This document shows, one piece after another, positions 22,444 to 32,558 of a stretch of DNA of 64,000 bases (position 1 is its first letter; every line of letters begins with the position of its first letter). The notes beneath the pieces were generated by a model. The model made no database searches. It saw only the letters and a list, made by a program, of their open reading frames with translations, and was not told where the DNA came from. The DNA is taken from NCBI GenBank assembly GCA_036927565.1, contig JAYESD010000004.1, positions 94,554,942-94,618,941 on the forward strand, read 5' to 3'. The translations under genes and the position numbers were made by a program. The stretch is from Tuctoria greenei. Lineage: Eukaryota; Streptophyta; Magnoliopsida; Poales; Poaceae.

Positions 22444-23988
22444 TGTTGGCAGCTATTATATACCAATTTATCCCGTCAATATAACTCTATTATGTGAAGA
22501 AAATATCATTTTGCACACACCATCTTTATATTTAACCTATTTCCACTTGTCATTGGAGAAACTGTGCATGCATACATTTATTGCAGGAAATGAGGTAAAA
22601 TAGGGGGAGCAATCCTATAAAATATCATCCTAGCCAATCAAGCGCCGACATGTGGAATCACATGGATCAAATGGACCACAAACATAAGTATTCAAGGCCG
22701 TACAACGGTGTATCACCCATATCAGTCAATGAGACCCACCTGGAAGTCACACCGAGAAAGCACAACAGAATAGGTCTAACTTTCTGTTCGGCCGACTAGG
22801 GGGTTTGACCGACGCCTTCCTGGCACGAAACTTGGTCAGCTTGCATGTGTCAACTCCCTGTGGTCCCTTGATCAAGATGAAGACTGATTCACGCTCTTTT
22901 TTTGGCGAGAACCGATCCTTCTGCAGCTATAAATAGGACCCCCTACACTCACTTCACACACACACCGCTTGAGTATTCATTCTATTGTATCCACTACTCT
23001 CCATAGGTTTAGAGAATTTTAGGTTGTAGATACGAGAGCCTCTAGTCCATAGTCCAAGTACGAAAGGAGTAAAAGGAGTCTCTTCCTAATTGGGAAAGGT
23101 ATGACTCTCATATTCCTATTTGTATTTGTGACTTTGTTCTTAATAAATATGTTATCTTTAGTCTTGTTTTATTCATATACTTGGATGAAGCGTTTCTTGT
23201 TTGATTGTGGATTCCATGTATGTGGTAGGCATAATATTTATGATTATGCTATATCACTCTCATTATATCATCATAAACATTGCAAACCCCCACTATAGTC
23301 TAACTAGTTATAACATGATCATGTTAATATGAATGACTTATGCTATGTTTCAACATTAGTTCAATGATGTTTAAGATAGTCATTGCCTTAGTATGGTTTG
23401 TGCTGCAACTCTTAAGGTATCTACTTAATATGGTAGCATAGTGCTAGGATAGTTAAGTTGTGTTGGATGTCTCGTAGACCCATGGATTGAAGAGGTAGGC
23501 AGTAGGTGGTGACAACCCTATCTGTCCTTGTAATCCTCCACGTTTGGCTATGCCACATGCTCTTTCAGGAAGTCATCCTAGTACTGCTAGGGTTAAACCC
23601 GTGCCCGATGTGTTAAACAACTTAGCATGAGAATTCACCATTGATATGATCATTAGTATCTAACATAGGCTATGTATATGTATACTAGAAGGATGGTAGG
23701 AGTATCTACCTATCTCTTAGCCAAATCCCTCTTTACCAATTTATCCCCCATAGGATAGAATGCCCTTGTGTGTATCACACCACCTCTACATTTATCCATT
23801 ACCCATCCTTACTAAAACCCTACCTTGTCCAACCTATTCCCTACACTTGATGATTGCTATGCTTCCACCTAGCCTTCCTTTGGGAGAATAAAAATGCCAC
23901 CATTGGAATGCTCTTTTAAGGAGAAATGCTACATTGATAGTTTTCGTGCGCTTGCAAATTGTTATCTGTGACTTGAGAGACGTCAACA
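22444..23988 (+). repeat. E5: Athila-type solo LTR
   Basis: 1,545 bp, TGTTGGCAGC to GTCAACA. It has the same ends, TATA box, GC motif and conserved 150-bp block (23465-23620) as the E3 LTRs but is otherwise diverged, so it is a related family. It stands alone between two halves of the E4 RT frame, with a near-match 5-bp duplication. Solo LTRs arise by recombination between the two LTRs of an element. No gene is seen inside it. Confidence 0.85.
22928..22935 (+). promoter_or_regulatory. E5 TATA box
   Basis: TATAAATA followed by a GGACCCCCT stretch, as in E3. Confidence 0.65.
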
Positions 23989-23993
23989 CTTTA
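23989..23993. repeat. Probable target-site duplication of E5, right copy
   Basis: CTTTA, partner of 22439-22443. Confidence 0.5.
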
Positions 23994-24800
23994 TCCATGT
24001 TGAACTTTTTGAGGATATCCTGTGTGTACTTGGTTTGGCAGATAAATGTGCCTTCTCTGAGTTGCTTCACTTGGAACCCCAAAAAAAACATTAGTTCACC
24101 CATCATGAACATCTCGAATCTATACGTCATAATTTTACTAAATTCTTCGCAAAAGGATTCATTAGTAGATCAAAAGAAAATGTCATCAACATAAATTTGA
24201 CACATGAATAAATGACCATCAAAGTTCTTGGTAAACAATATATAATCCACCTTTCCAATTTTAAAACCATATTGAGTGAGAAAGTTCCTAAGGCACTCAG
24301 ACCAACCTCTGGGAGCTTGTTTGAAGCCATAGAGAGCCTTACGCAGTTTGTTCACATGGTTAGGATGCTCTTGGTCTTCAAAGCCTGGTGGCTGCTCCAC
24401 GTACAACTCTTCCTTGATTGGACCATTAGGGAACGCACTTTTGACATCAATTTGATACAGCTTAAAATTATGGTGTGTAGCATAAGCTAATAAAATTCGA
24501 ATGGACTCAAGTCTATCTACGAGAGCAAAGGTTTTATCAAAATCCAAACCTTCGACTTGTGAGTAACCTTTTGCCACAAGTTGTGCTTTGTTTCTAGTTA
24601 CCACTGCGTGTTCATCTTGCTTGTTCCGAAAGACCCATTTGGTGCCCACGATGTTCGCCTTTGGTCTTTCCACAAGCTCCCACACTTCATTTCTTTTGAA
24701 GTTATTAACCTCCTCTTGCATGGTCATCACCCAGTTTAGGTCTCTTAATGCTTCATCAACACCGTATGGTTCCAAAAAGAGACAAAAGAGTAATGTTCTT
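23989..24800 (-). pseudogene. E4 reverse transcriptase
   Basis: The 24775-24170 stretch reads ALRDLNWVMTMQEEVNNFKR, ANIVGTKWVFRNKQDE, LESIRILLAYATHHNFKLYQ, VEQPPGFED, ALYGFKQAPRGW and the active box CQIYVDDIFF with both aspartates. A stop follows at 24170-24172; the frame then runs MMGELMFFLGFQVKQ and ICQTKYTQDILKKFNMDK up to the E5 boundary. Confidence 0.88.
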
Positions 24801-25967
24801 AGAAGTTAGCAACACGAGATCTAGTAGTTACTCCTTTTGCAATATCCCCAATGATGTTTTCGACAAGATGATCTCTTTGTACACTCTGATGTACTCTTGG
24901 GTGAGGCACTTGTGAGGTCATTTCATCTTCATTGTCTTCATTTTCATTGTCTCCCACTAGATCATTGCTTCCATGATTATATTGATCCTCTTGATCTTAC
25001 TGAGGTTGATCTTGTGTAGAAACTCCCCATTGATTATTGCTCTTCGGTTGAGGTATATCTTGAGCACTTAAGTCTTGTGATTGCTCTTGAGGTCGAATAT
25101 CACCAAGTGCCATTCTCTTCAATGCTTGACATGGAGCTTCTTCTTGATCTAGCACAAACTCATCAACTTGCTCCACTTGGAGCCATTAGTTTCATCAAAC
25201 ACTACGTCACGTGCCACTTCAACAATGCCAAAAACTTTGTTGAAAACACAATAGGTGTAGGCGTTCGAATCAGAACCGAGCAAGAACCCTTCATCAGATT
25301 TCGAAGTAGACTTCGAGGTACTATGTTTCCTGTTCAAAATATAACAACTACTCCCAAATACTCTAAAATATGGAACATTTGGTTTGTTACCCGTTAGTAG
25401 CTCATATGGCATCTTCTTTAGGAGTCAATGAAGATATAACCAGTTCGTGGCATGACAAGCAGTGTGTATCGCTTCTGCCCAAAGCTCGTCTGAAGTCTTG
25501 TATTCATCAAGCATTGTTTTCACCATCTCAATGAGTGTCCTATTATTTATTTCGACCACCCATTTTTTTGAGGGAAGTAGGGTGCCGAGAACTCGTGCTT
25601 TATTCCTTCTTCATCCAGGTACTCTTTTAACTTGAGTATTTTTGAATTTTGTTCCATTATCACTTCTGAAGTTCTTGACTATTGAGGGTAATTCATTATG
25701 AGCTCTCTTCAGAAACTTCTTGAGGATGCCTTTGGTCTTTAATTTATCATACAAGAAAAATACCAAAGTAAATCTAGAAAAATCATCAACTGTAACCAAA
25801 CCGTATTTGTTACCGCCGATGCTTATATAGGCAATTGGACAGAAAATATCCATATGTAGGAGTTCCAGAGGTCTTGATGTAGTCATCACGTTCTTCGTAT
25901 GGTGTGGTGCTCCAACTTGTTTTCTAGCCTGCCATGCGCTACACGGCCTGTCTTTCTCAAACACAAT
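24801..25967 (-). pseudogene. E4 integrase and linker
   Basis: From 25967 downward: FEKDRPCSAWQARKQ, the end of the zinc-binding region with one Cys of the CxxC pair changed to Trp, then LELLHMDIFCPIAY, VDDFSRFTLVFFLYDK and NFRSDNGTKF. Two catalytic aspartates are visible. A frameshift follows near 25615, and 25412-25149 resumes with PYELLTGNKP, FRVFGSSCYIL and KSDEGFLLGSDSNAYTY. The 25148-24801 linker is degenerate and rich in Asp, Glu and Gln codons, like the linker of E10. Confidence 0.85.
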
Positions 25968-26815
25968 TATCGGTACCCTACGTACCGGGTACCCCACGAT
26001 ACCGCAAGAAACACAAGAAAGTTCCACCCGTTAGAGTCGAAGGCCCTTGCAGATCCCACATGTCATGTTGCACAAGACCCACTCCTCTCATTTGACTGGG
26101 TCCTGGGTTAACACATGTAAAATGAGACCGGAACAAAACTCCCAAGTAAGGGAAGCTCCGGCGACTACACGTGTACAACAGCCCCGGACCCAGCCCCGTC
26201 AAAGAGGAGCTCCGGTACTGACACATATACAGCGACCCCGAACCTACCCTCCTGCAAGGGAAAGCTCCGGATCTGCCATGTGTGGAGCCTCCGGACCTTC
26301 ATCGCCAACAGAAATATGATCACATCACGTTCGTTGCAAACATTCAAGGACAGTTAAAGCAACAATTACAAGGTCTGATAATGTGTTATTAATACCATAT
26401 TAATGACACACGATCAGTGCACCATTAATAGGGGTAACACTGCCATGAAGGCACATTACCACACTATTAATTATACTTAATACTCTTTAGACAGTGTATT
26501 AGGTCATTAAGCATGCCAGGGCCACATGTCGGGCCATGCTAGCTTTGTAACGATCAGTCCTTAGAACTATAAAAGGGCTACATCGCACGAATATCGGGGG
26601 AATCTGATCTGATTGGACCTGATCCTAGCGAGTGCACTCACTCAATACAATTACAAACCCCGTAGAGTAGGGTGTTATGCTCAGGCGGCTTGAACCACAT
26701 AAATCTCTGAGGTCATCATGTTGATCTTGATCTTTGCGTGCCCCAACCACAAAAGAACCTCCGCGGGCTGCTTCTCAGCGGGTCCGGGGGAAGTGTCGTA
26801 TCAAACACTTCGACA
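25968..26815 (+). repeat. E6 5' LTR
   Basis: 848 bp, starting TATCGGTACC (probably once TGTCGG) at the point where E4 integrase breaks off, and ending ACACTTCGACA before the primer site. There is no second copy in the window, so the start is inferred from the break in E4. It contains AGCTCCGG at 26152, 26207 and 26259, about 52-55 bp apart. Confidence 0.65.
26568..26574 (+). promoter_or_regulatory. E6 LTR TATA box
   Basis: TATAAAA followed by GGGCTACATCG; the only good TATA box of this LTR, about 240 bp before its end. Confidence 0.6.
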
Positions 26816-26835
26816 TTTGGAGTGCCAGGTAGGGG
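26816..26835 (+). other. E6 primer-binding region
   Basis: TTTGGAGTGCCAGGTAGGGG follows the LTR directly and has the form usual for Tat elements of grasses. I did not assign a tRNA. Confidence 0.55.
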
Positions 26836-27109
26836 GAGGGCGCAATCTTGATATCACAAGATGGTGAATTCAGCTGCTGGATCTTCCAATGGCAACCACA
26901 CTGGACCACCTGCCGGAGGCAATCCCTCCAACATTCAACAACCAACAGGTGCTGTTGTTCCAGCTGGTGCTGTGTTTCCACAGCCACCATCTGTTCCAGA
27001 AAACAATGCTGGTCAACAAGATGGAGCATCTGCATCAATCACTGCATCGACAAACAACCACCCTGAGCACGCGCTCATTGCTGCGCGAACTCTTCTATAA
27101 TGCCCACCA

Positions 27110-27114
27110 CCTCC
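27110..27114. repeat. Target-site duplication of E7, left copy (CCTCC)
   Basis: Exact match to 28967-28971, directly flanking the solo LTR. Confidence 0.88.
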
Positions 27115-27209
27115 TGTGAGACCTATATGTGCTGAATACATTGGCTTGTAGTGAATACAATTGCTTTGACGATAAAAGTTTTGAATATCACCAAAACATA
27201 TTTTTATCA

Positions 27210-27567
27210 AGGTCCGACTCTAGCTCTGAGCTACATCAAGGTCCGACGGTAGGTCCGGCTTGTTTTAGGTAGCTCCGGCTACGTTAGATGCTAGGTCCGA
27301 TTTCTTGGTAAGGTCCGACTATCTTTGGTTAGCTCCAGTGAGCTTTATCTTTAGCTCCGGCATGTCTTTGATAGCTCCGACATATATTTGATAGCTCCGG
27401 AATGCTTTTGCTAAGCTCCGACGTATTTTGTCTAGCTCCGGTCTTGGGTTGACTAGTTTTTGGTAAGCTCTGTGCTTCATTGTACTAGTTTTGGTAAGCT
27501 CCAGCGCTTGGTTCTACTAGCTTTTGTTAGCTCCGGCTCAAGGTCCGGGTTGCTCTGGCAAGGTCCG
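27210..27567 (+). repeat. Phased AGCTCCGG/AGGTCCGA array in E7 U3
   Basis: Seventeen copies of AG(C/G)TCCG or one-base variants start at 27210, 27239, 27251, 27271, 27293, 27311, 27331, 27353, 27373, 27393, 27414, 27434, 27466, 27497, 27529, 27541 and 27561. Most spacings are 18-22 bp, then three of 31-32 bp. The sequence between copies is AT-rich and varied. The array ends about 780 bp before the TATA box. Confidence 0.8.
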
Positions 27568-28349
27568 GAACTTGACCGCAGTGCTTCTGCTTTTCATTTG
27601 CAATGTTTCATACTTGCTTTACATGATTGGAAAGATTGCTTAGTATTCATTTTCTAAGTTTTTAATGTGTTTTGGTTGATATGGATGATTTCGTTTTGAT
27701 ATGCTTTGCAACATGCTTATGTGAGGTGCTCACGTAAGGTGTTGTGTTCGGAACTAACTTGAGTCAAGTCGAGGACTTGGGCTCGTATGGATTGGTTGTT
27801 TATTCATGTGCAGGTGTAGCTTGAGTTCAAGACATGGCTGGTGACGGGATCCATTGGACTAGTCTCAGGGAAGAGATGAGGTTCCAACAACCAAGTTCGG
27901 GAGGAATTGTGGTTGAGCTAATCAGGAGGTTGCGCAGCATGATTGAATCAAGAACAATGCATATGAAGGTGTCATGGACGTCATTGGAAGATGTTTGCAC
28001 GTGTGCAAGGAGTGCATGGACGTGGCTGCATGGTTCCTAGACGTGATGAAGAGATGCGGACGTAAAGAATTGGTCGGAAAGGTCCAACCGACTAGATTAT
28101 GGACTCAGGCTGCGGCTGAGTCAGGTTTGACTCAAATATGGAAAGATTTGAGTTGGTTATGATAGGATTTCGTGTGGGTCACGAATTTGAGTTGTTTAGG
28201 AATGTGGGATATGTTCCTAAGGTGTTTGGAAGTCTTTAGATTTCTTTTATCTGTGTATAGAAGAATCTTGAGCAGTTATGGAAAGTTACGATTCGTGATC
28301 TGAGTAGGATTGGAGTCCTAGTTGGTATTGGGTTGGCCTAAGGGCTGGT

Positions 28350-28356
28350 TATATAA
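28350..28356 (+). promoter_or_regulatory. E7 TATA box
   Basis: TATATAA followed by GCAAGGGAGCC. Confidence 0.55.
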
Positions 28357-28966
28357 GCAAGGGAGCCTAGAGCTCGTGGTGCACGACTTTGGGGCTGTTC
28401 CTCTTGTGTTATATTGAATAAAATTTGTAGTTTGAAGGAACTTTTGTGCCTTGTTCGTCCGACTTGTTCCAGACAAGTTTTACTCGTCGAGTTTACGGAC
28501 AGCACTACCTTTCGTTGGTGGTTTTATCATAACTCGAGTTTTATAGATCCAATTGACGTGATTCTTCTTGGGTTGTCTTCAAAACTTGATTGTCTATCAT
28601 CTGTCAAAATTTCACGGTCATTGGATTTGTGGTCTATGATCTACACGAGTTTCTTTTCAGCGTTCCAGAACTGTTTTTTCTCGGATAGGGCAGATTGACC
28701 ATTGTTGGATCTTTCGATCATAACTTGAGTTTTTCTCAACGGATTTGAGTGATACTTTTTGTGTTGTCTTCGTGACTTGATTCTCTCTGATATATATTAC
28801 TTTTGTCACGGTGAAACACGTTTAGATTAGTCTCACACACGATTTCTTTAACAGATTGTTTTTCTGCCGAAAGGGTTTGGGGTTTAATTGTTTCCGCTGC
28901 GTAAGATTTTTAAATCTACCATTCACCCCCCCTCTGGTAGATTTTCACGTGCTCTTCGATCCTACA

Positions 28967-28971
28967 CCTCC
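28967..28971. repeat. Target-site duplication of E7, right copy (CCTCC)
   Basis: Partner of 27110-27114. Confidence 0.88.
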
Positions 28972-29483
28972 AGGTGCACCCCAGGGTGCTATGGAGAAAT
29001 GGAGGGCTGATGTGATCATCTGGTCGTAGCTGCGACTGCAGGCATCAGCAACCAAGGTCCTCCCCCTTCGGGGCGAGCACCTTCACAATGACGGACTTTG
29101 TCTGGCTGACTTGGTCCACAAGCCTCTCAAAAAAGGAGACATGCTTCCTCCCAACAGGTGACTTCGTTGCCTCCCGGGGCACGATGCACCCACACAATTA
29201 CCAGGATTCCGACTCATGACCTGAAGTGGGAACTGGATCGCATGTCCACATTGAGCGTGCTCGTGAGAGGCGAGAAGCTTGGGACCACCCTGCTCCTGAG
29301 GGAGTAGGAGGAGGTTGTTCTGCCTTGGCTATGCACTTACATATGGTCAGGTGGCCACAAAAGTTTCGGCCCCACTTACCGAAGAAATTAAGCGGGGTTG
29401 ACAGTCCCGTCAAGGGAAGAAAAACAAAACGTCGACGAAGCTCCGGCTGAAGAAGAGCTAGGTTTCCAGGACCCAAAAAGGTC

Positions 29484-30305
29484 TTGAAAGCCTTCTACAA
29501 CATTGTCGATGGCTCCAACATTTCTGACAACGAACGTCGGAAGACCTTGAACACTATCTATGGTGGTTCTTGGGACATCACCTCTCGCCGCATCCTCAAA
29601 ACAATGCGGTGGGACATGGCCATGGTAACTCCCACTACTAAGGCGGAACCACATCGGAAGTGGATGGATGCACCCATCATTTTTTATGCTTTAGACTGCC
29701 CCCAAAACATGATCGGGGCTGGTCAACTACCGTTGATGGTGTCCCCCACTATTAACAGTATCCAAATCCACCATGTCATGGTGGACGGAGGTTCCAGGCT
29801 AATCCTCATAAGCTTTGAAGCTTTCGTTAAGCTTCAACTCCGACCTTTGGATCTTCGCTCATCCCGACCTTTCTCCGGAGTAGGTCCGGGAACCATTACT
29901 CCTCTTAGTTCCATTACACTCCCAGAGACCTTCGGGACCCGGGAGAACTACAGAATCGAGAAATTGATCTTCGACGGCGCGCAGATCAGTTTGCCTTTCA
30001 ATGCCATTTTGGGCAGGCCAGCTTTATACAAGTTTATGGCTACTGCCCATTATGGTTATTTTGTTTTGAAGATGCCAACACCCACGGGCGTTCTCCGGAT
30101 CCGCGGAGATCGTACCGTAGGAGTTACTGCACTGGAAGAACTCTTTGCGCTTACTACAGCGTATGAGGAAGCATCCGGTAAGGAGCCAACGGTGAATCCT
30201 CCAAGCATTTGTCACAAAGGCTCTACCTCTGCACCTCGTGTGCAACCAAGCGGCGACGCCGACATTCCCGTCAAATTCGTCCAAATTGGTTCCGATGCTG
30301 CTTAG
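29484..30305 (+). CDS. E6 protease region, open but part of a defective element
   Basis: The aspartic protease cuts the Gag-Pol polyprotein. This 273-codon open stretch has TIYGGSWDITSRR, the active-site segment HHVMVDGGSRLILIS (Asp-Gly-Gly-Ser as usual in Tat elements), PFSGVGPGTITPLSSITLP, and FNAILGRPALYKFMATAHYG, which ends the fold, followed by LKMPTPTGVLRIRGD. The start at 29484 is only the first Met of the open stretch; the natural protein is fused to gag. It ends in a stop at 30303-30305 just before RT. Confidence 0.8.
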   Translation: MKAFYNIVDGSNISDNERRKTLNTIYGGSWDITSRRILKTMRWDMAMVTPTTKAEPHRKWMDAPIIFYALDCPQNMIGAGQLPLMVSPTINSIQIHHVMVDGGSRLILISFEAFVKLQLRPLDLRSSRPFSGVGPGTITPLSSITLPETFGTRENYRIEKLIFDGAQISLPFNAILGRPALYKFMATAHYGYFVLKMPTPTGVLRIRGDRTVGVTALEELFALTTAYEEASGKEPTVNPPSICHKGSTSAPRVQPSGDADIPVKFVQIGSDAA

Positions 30306-30633
30306 ACTACCCGTATATCGGGAGATCTGAACAACAAATAGGAACTTGCGCTCATCGCTTTCCTCTGGGCTAATGTCAACGTGTTTGCCTGGCAACCGTC
30401 ACAAATTCCTGGGATCCCTAGGGAGGTGATTGAGCACAATCTGAAGATTTACCCAGATGCTCGGCCTGTACTCCAGAAGCCCCGGAAGCAGTAAATAGAG
30501 CGACAAAACTTCATTCGACAGGAAATCAAGAAGTTGCCCGAAGCTGGATTCATTCGAGAAGTCTTCCATCCAAAATGGCTGGCAAACCCAGTTGTTGTAC
30601 CCAAGGCCGGTGGGAAGCTTCGTATGTGTATCG
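30306..30633 (+). pseudogene. E6 reverse transcriptase, N-terminal part
   Basis: After the protease the frame reads LIAFLWANVNVFAWQPSQIP and IEHNLKIYPDARPVLQKPRK, then a stop near 30492, and FIRQEIKKLPEAGFIREVFH followed by WLANPVVVPKAGGKLRMC. E8 breaks it at 30634. The RT continues at 45680 with DYTSLNKACPKD. Confidence 0.85.
30629..30633. repeat. Target-site duplication of E8, left copy (TATCG)
   Basis: Exact match to 45675-45679. Confidence 0.92.
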
Positions 30634-31497
30634 TGATGAGGACATCACAACAGCAGAGACACACATTGAACTGCAAGGACCAATCACAAGAGCACAAGAA
30701 CGGATATTAAATCAGCAGGTGAATTCATTCCTAACTTCTTTTGCATGTGAGTTTGAGAATAGATTGCTATGTGATGATTTAATTGTTATTAGGAATAACG
30801 TAGAAGATCAACAAGTGAAGGAAGGAGGCCTTGGGAGCGTGGAGAACCAGCTGGGACATCCACAAGTTGATGGAAATAGTTTACAACTCGGACTCGAGTT
30901 CAACTTGGAGTCCAGGAGTAGTCCACCTTAAAACAGACGCCCAGGAGGCATACGGACTCCGTTTTTGATGTTCTACATATGCACGGAAATAGGAGAAGAT
31001 AAACTTTCCAATGGTTCTGGTCCCACCTCAAAATTCCTCCGGAGTCATCGGGAATCATCAAAACAGGTCGAGTCCAGATTTCTGTCCGGTGCTGCGCCAC
31101 TGAATCGGGCCTTTGGGCCTTGTATCCCGTAAGAGTCCATTAGGGACGCATCTAATCGTGTTTTGGTCGAACCCTAGACTATAAATACTGCAGCCGCCGG
31201 TCATATTCAGTGGGTTTTGCTTAGATCAATATTATCGCCATTCTACGGTTTGTGAGACCCCAACTTCGCGATTTGAGATTGTGTCTTCTACGTTCTTGCT
31301 CGTGTTCTCGGTTGCACTTGCAGGGATTAGCCTTCTTGGCGAGGTCAAGCGTGTGCAGCATGGTTGATAACCAACAGAGCCGTGGTGTAGTGATTGCAGA
31401 GGTACACGTACCGCTCGAGTGCCACAGATCATCAACGTCGAGTTCTCCACCCCAATCGACATACCTTTCGGAAGATCGAGCCTAAACCTACTTATCA
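30634..31497 (+). repeat. E8 5' LTR
   Basis: 864 bp, partner of 44812-45674 and strongly similar to both E9 LTRs in reverse complement. The first 300 bp correspond to the end of the pol reading frame (ELQGPITRAQ and onward). Confidence 0.92.
31180..31187 (+). promoter_or_regulatory. E8 5' LTR TATA box
   Basis: TATAAATA followed by CTGCAGCCGCCGG. In the 3' LTR the same site reads GATAAATA (45359-45366), so that copy has lost the first T. Confidence 0.65.
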
Positions 31498-31694
31498 ATT
31501 GGTATCACATTTCCAGGTTGTTCATGAGATATCTTTGTTTTTCCTTCCATTAGATTGATTTTGTTTCGTACCTAGAGTCCACAGAAAAGCCACAAAAAAT
31601 TAGATCGTTTTTACCGCTTCCCAGACTATAGTGCCCGCAGTTTCGTTTTTCAGTTTGCATTGTTGAGTTTGCATTCGTGTGGTTGAGTCTTTTT
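31498..31694 (+). other. E8 primer site and first part of the leader
   Basis: TGGTATCA at 31500-31507, three bases after the LTR, is an initiator-Met type primer site. The rest is AT-rich leader that stops at the TTTTT duplication (31690-31694) and resumes at 39203. Confidence 0.8.
31690..31694. repeat. Target-site duplication of E9, left copy (TTTTT)
   Basis: Matches 39203-39207. The leader reads straight through when compared with the intact leader of E9 itself. Confidence 0.78.
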
Positions 31695-32558
31695 TGATGA
31701 GTAGGTTTAGGCCCGATCTTCTGAAAGGTATGTCGATTGGGGTGGAGAACTCGACGTTGATGATCCACGGCACTCGAGCGGTTCGAGTACCCCTGCAATC
31801 ACTACACCACGGCTCCGTTGGTTATCAACCATGCTGCACACGCTTGACCTCGCCAAGAAGGCTAATCCCTGCAAGTGCAATCGAGAACACGAGCAAGAAC
31901 GTAGAAGACAGGATCGGAAATCGCGAAATTGGGGTCTTACAAACCGTAGAACGGCGATTTTATTGATCTAAGCAAAACCCACCGAATATGACCGGCGGCT
32001 GCAGTATTTATAGGCTAGGGTTCGACCAAAACATGATTAGACGCGTCCCTAATGGACTCTTACAGGATACAAGGCCCAAAGGCCCGATTCGGTGGCGCAG
32101 CACTGGACAAAAATCTGGACTCGATTTGTTTCGACGATTCCCAATGACTCCGGAGGAATTTTGAGGTGGGACCAGAACCATTGGAAATTTTATCTTCTCC
32201 TCTTTCCGTGCATATGTAGAACGTCGAAAACGGAGTCCGTATGCCTCCTGGGCGTCTGTTTTAAGGTGGACTGCTCCTGGACTCCGAGTTGAACTCGAGT
32301 CCGAGTTGTAAACTGTTTCCATCTACTTGTGGACGTCCCAGGTGGTTCTCCACGCTCCCAAGGCCTCCTTCCTTCACTTGTTGATCTTTTCCATTATTCC
32401 TAATAACAATTAAATCATCACATAGCAATCTATTCTCAAACTCACATGCAAAAGAAGTTAAGAACGAATTCACCTGCTGATTTAATAACCGTGCCCGTGC
32501 TCTTGTGATTGGTCCTTGCAGTTCAATGCGCGTCTCTGCTGTTGTGATGTCCTCATAA
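31695..32558 (-). repeat. E9 3' LTR (left copy)
   Basis: 864 bp. In minus orientation it starts TTATGAGGACATC (the other copies start TGATGAGG) directly after the purine tract AAGAGGGGGAGGA, and ends CTCATCA. The pol frame continues about 300 bp into it, to 32261. Confidence 0.92.
32005..32012 (-). promoter_or_regulatory. E9 LTR TATA box (left copy)
   Basis: TATAAATA on the minus strand, same place as 38649-38656. Confidence 0.6.

Larger units (their letters stand above)
21866..25967 (-). mobile_element. E4: SIRE-type Ty1/Copia fragment
   Basis: Minus-strand integrase, RT and RNase H of a Copia element, with no LTR, gag or protease inside the window. The right side is cut by the E6 LTR, so missing parts may lie beyond 64000. 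The left side ends inside RNase H at the E1 junction, with no LTR, so a deletion or rearrangement removed the 3' end. Solo LTR E5 interrupts RT. It is related to but clearly distinct from E10. Confidence 0.82.
27115..28966 (+). repeat. E7: solo LTR, probably SIRE-type Copia
   Basis: 1,852 bp from TGTGAGACC to GATCCTACA, with a perfect CCTCC duplication. The end CACCCCCCCTCTGGTAG closely resembles the end of the E10 LTR (CCCCCCCTCTAGG), which suggests a Copia/SIRE origin and plus orientation. No internal region is present. It contains a phased motif array (27210-27567), a TATA box and no gene. Confidence 0.85.
26861..29483 (+). pseudogene. E6 gag, split by E7 and internally deleted
   Basis: ATG at 26861 opens MVNSAAGSSNGNHTGPPAGG and a Pro/Ala/Gln-rich stretch to a stop at 27098-27100. 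E7 splits the frame at 27114. Beyond it, 28972-29483 shows GAPQGAMEKW and, near 29350, WPQKFRPHLPKKL, the usual start of the Tat capsid domain. The sequence then jumps within about 60 bp to a Lys/Arg-rich stretch and the protease linker. The capsid core and zinc knuckle are therefore missing. Confidence 0.7.

Noticed and set aside
30575..30931. 118-codon open stretch joining E6 RT to the E8 LTR
   Set aside because: A chance fusion across the E8 insertion point; its two halves belong to different elements and no evidence suggests that it is expressed.
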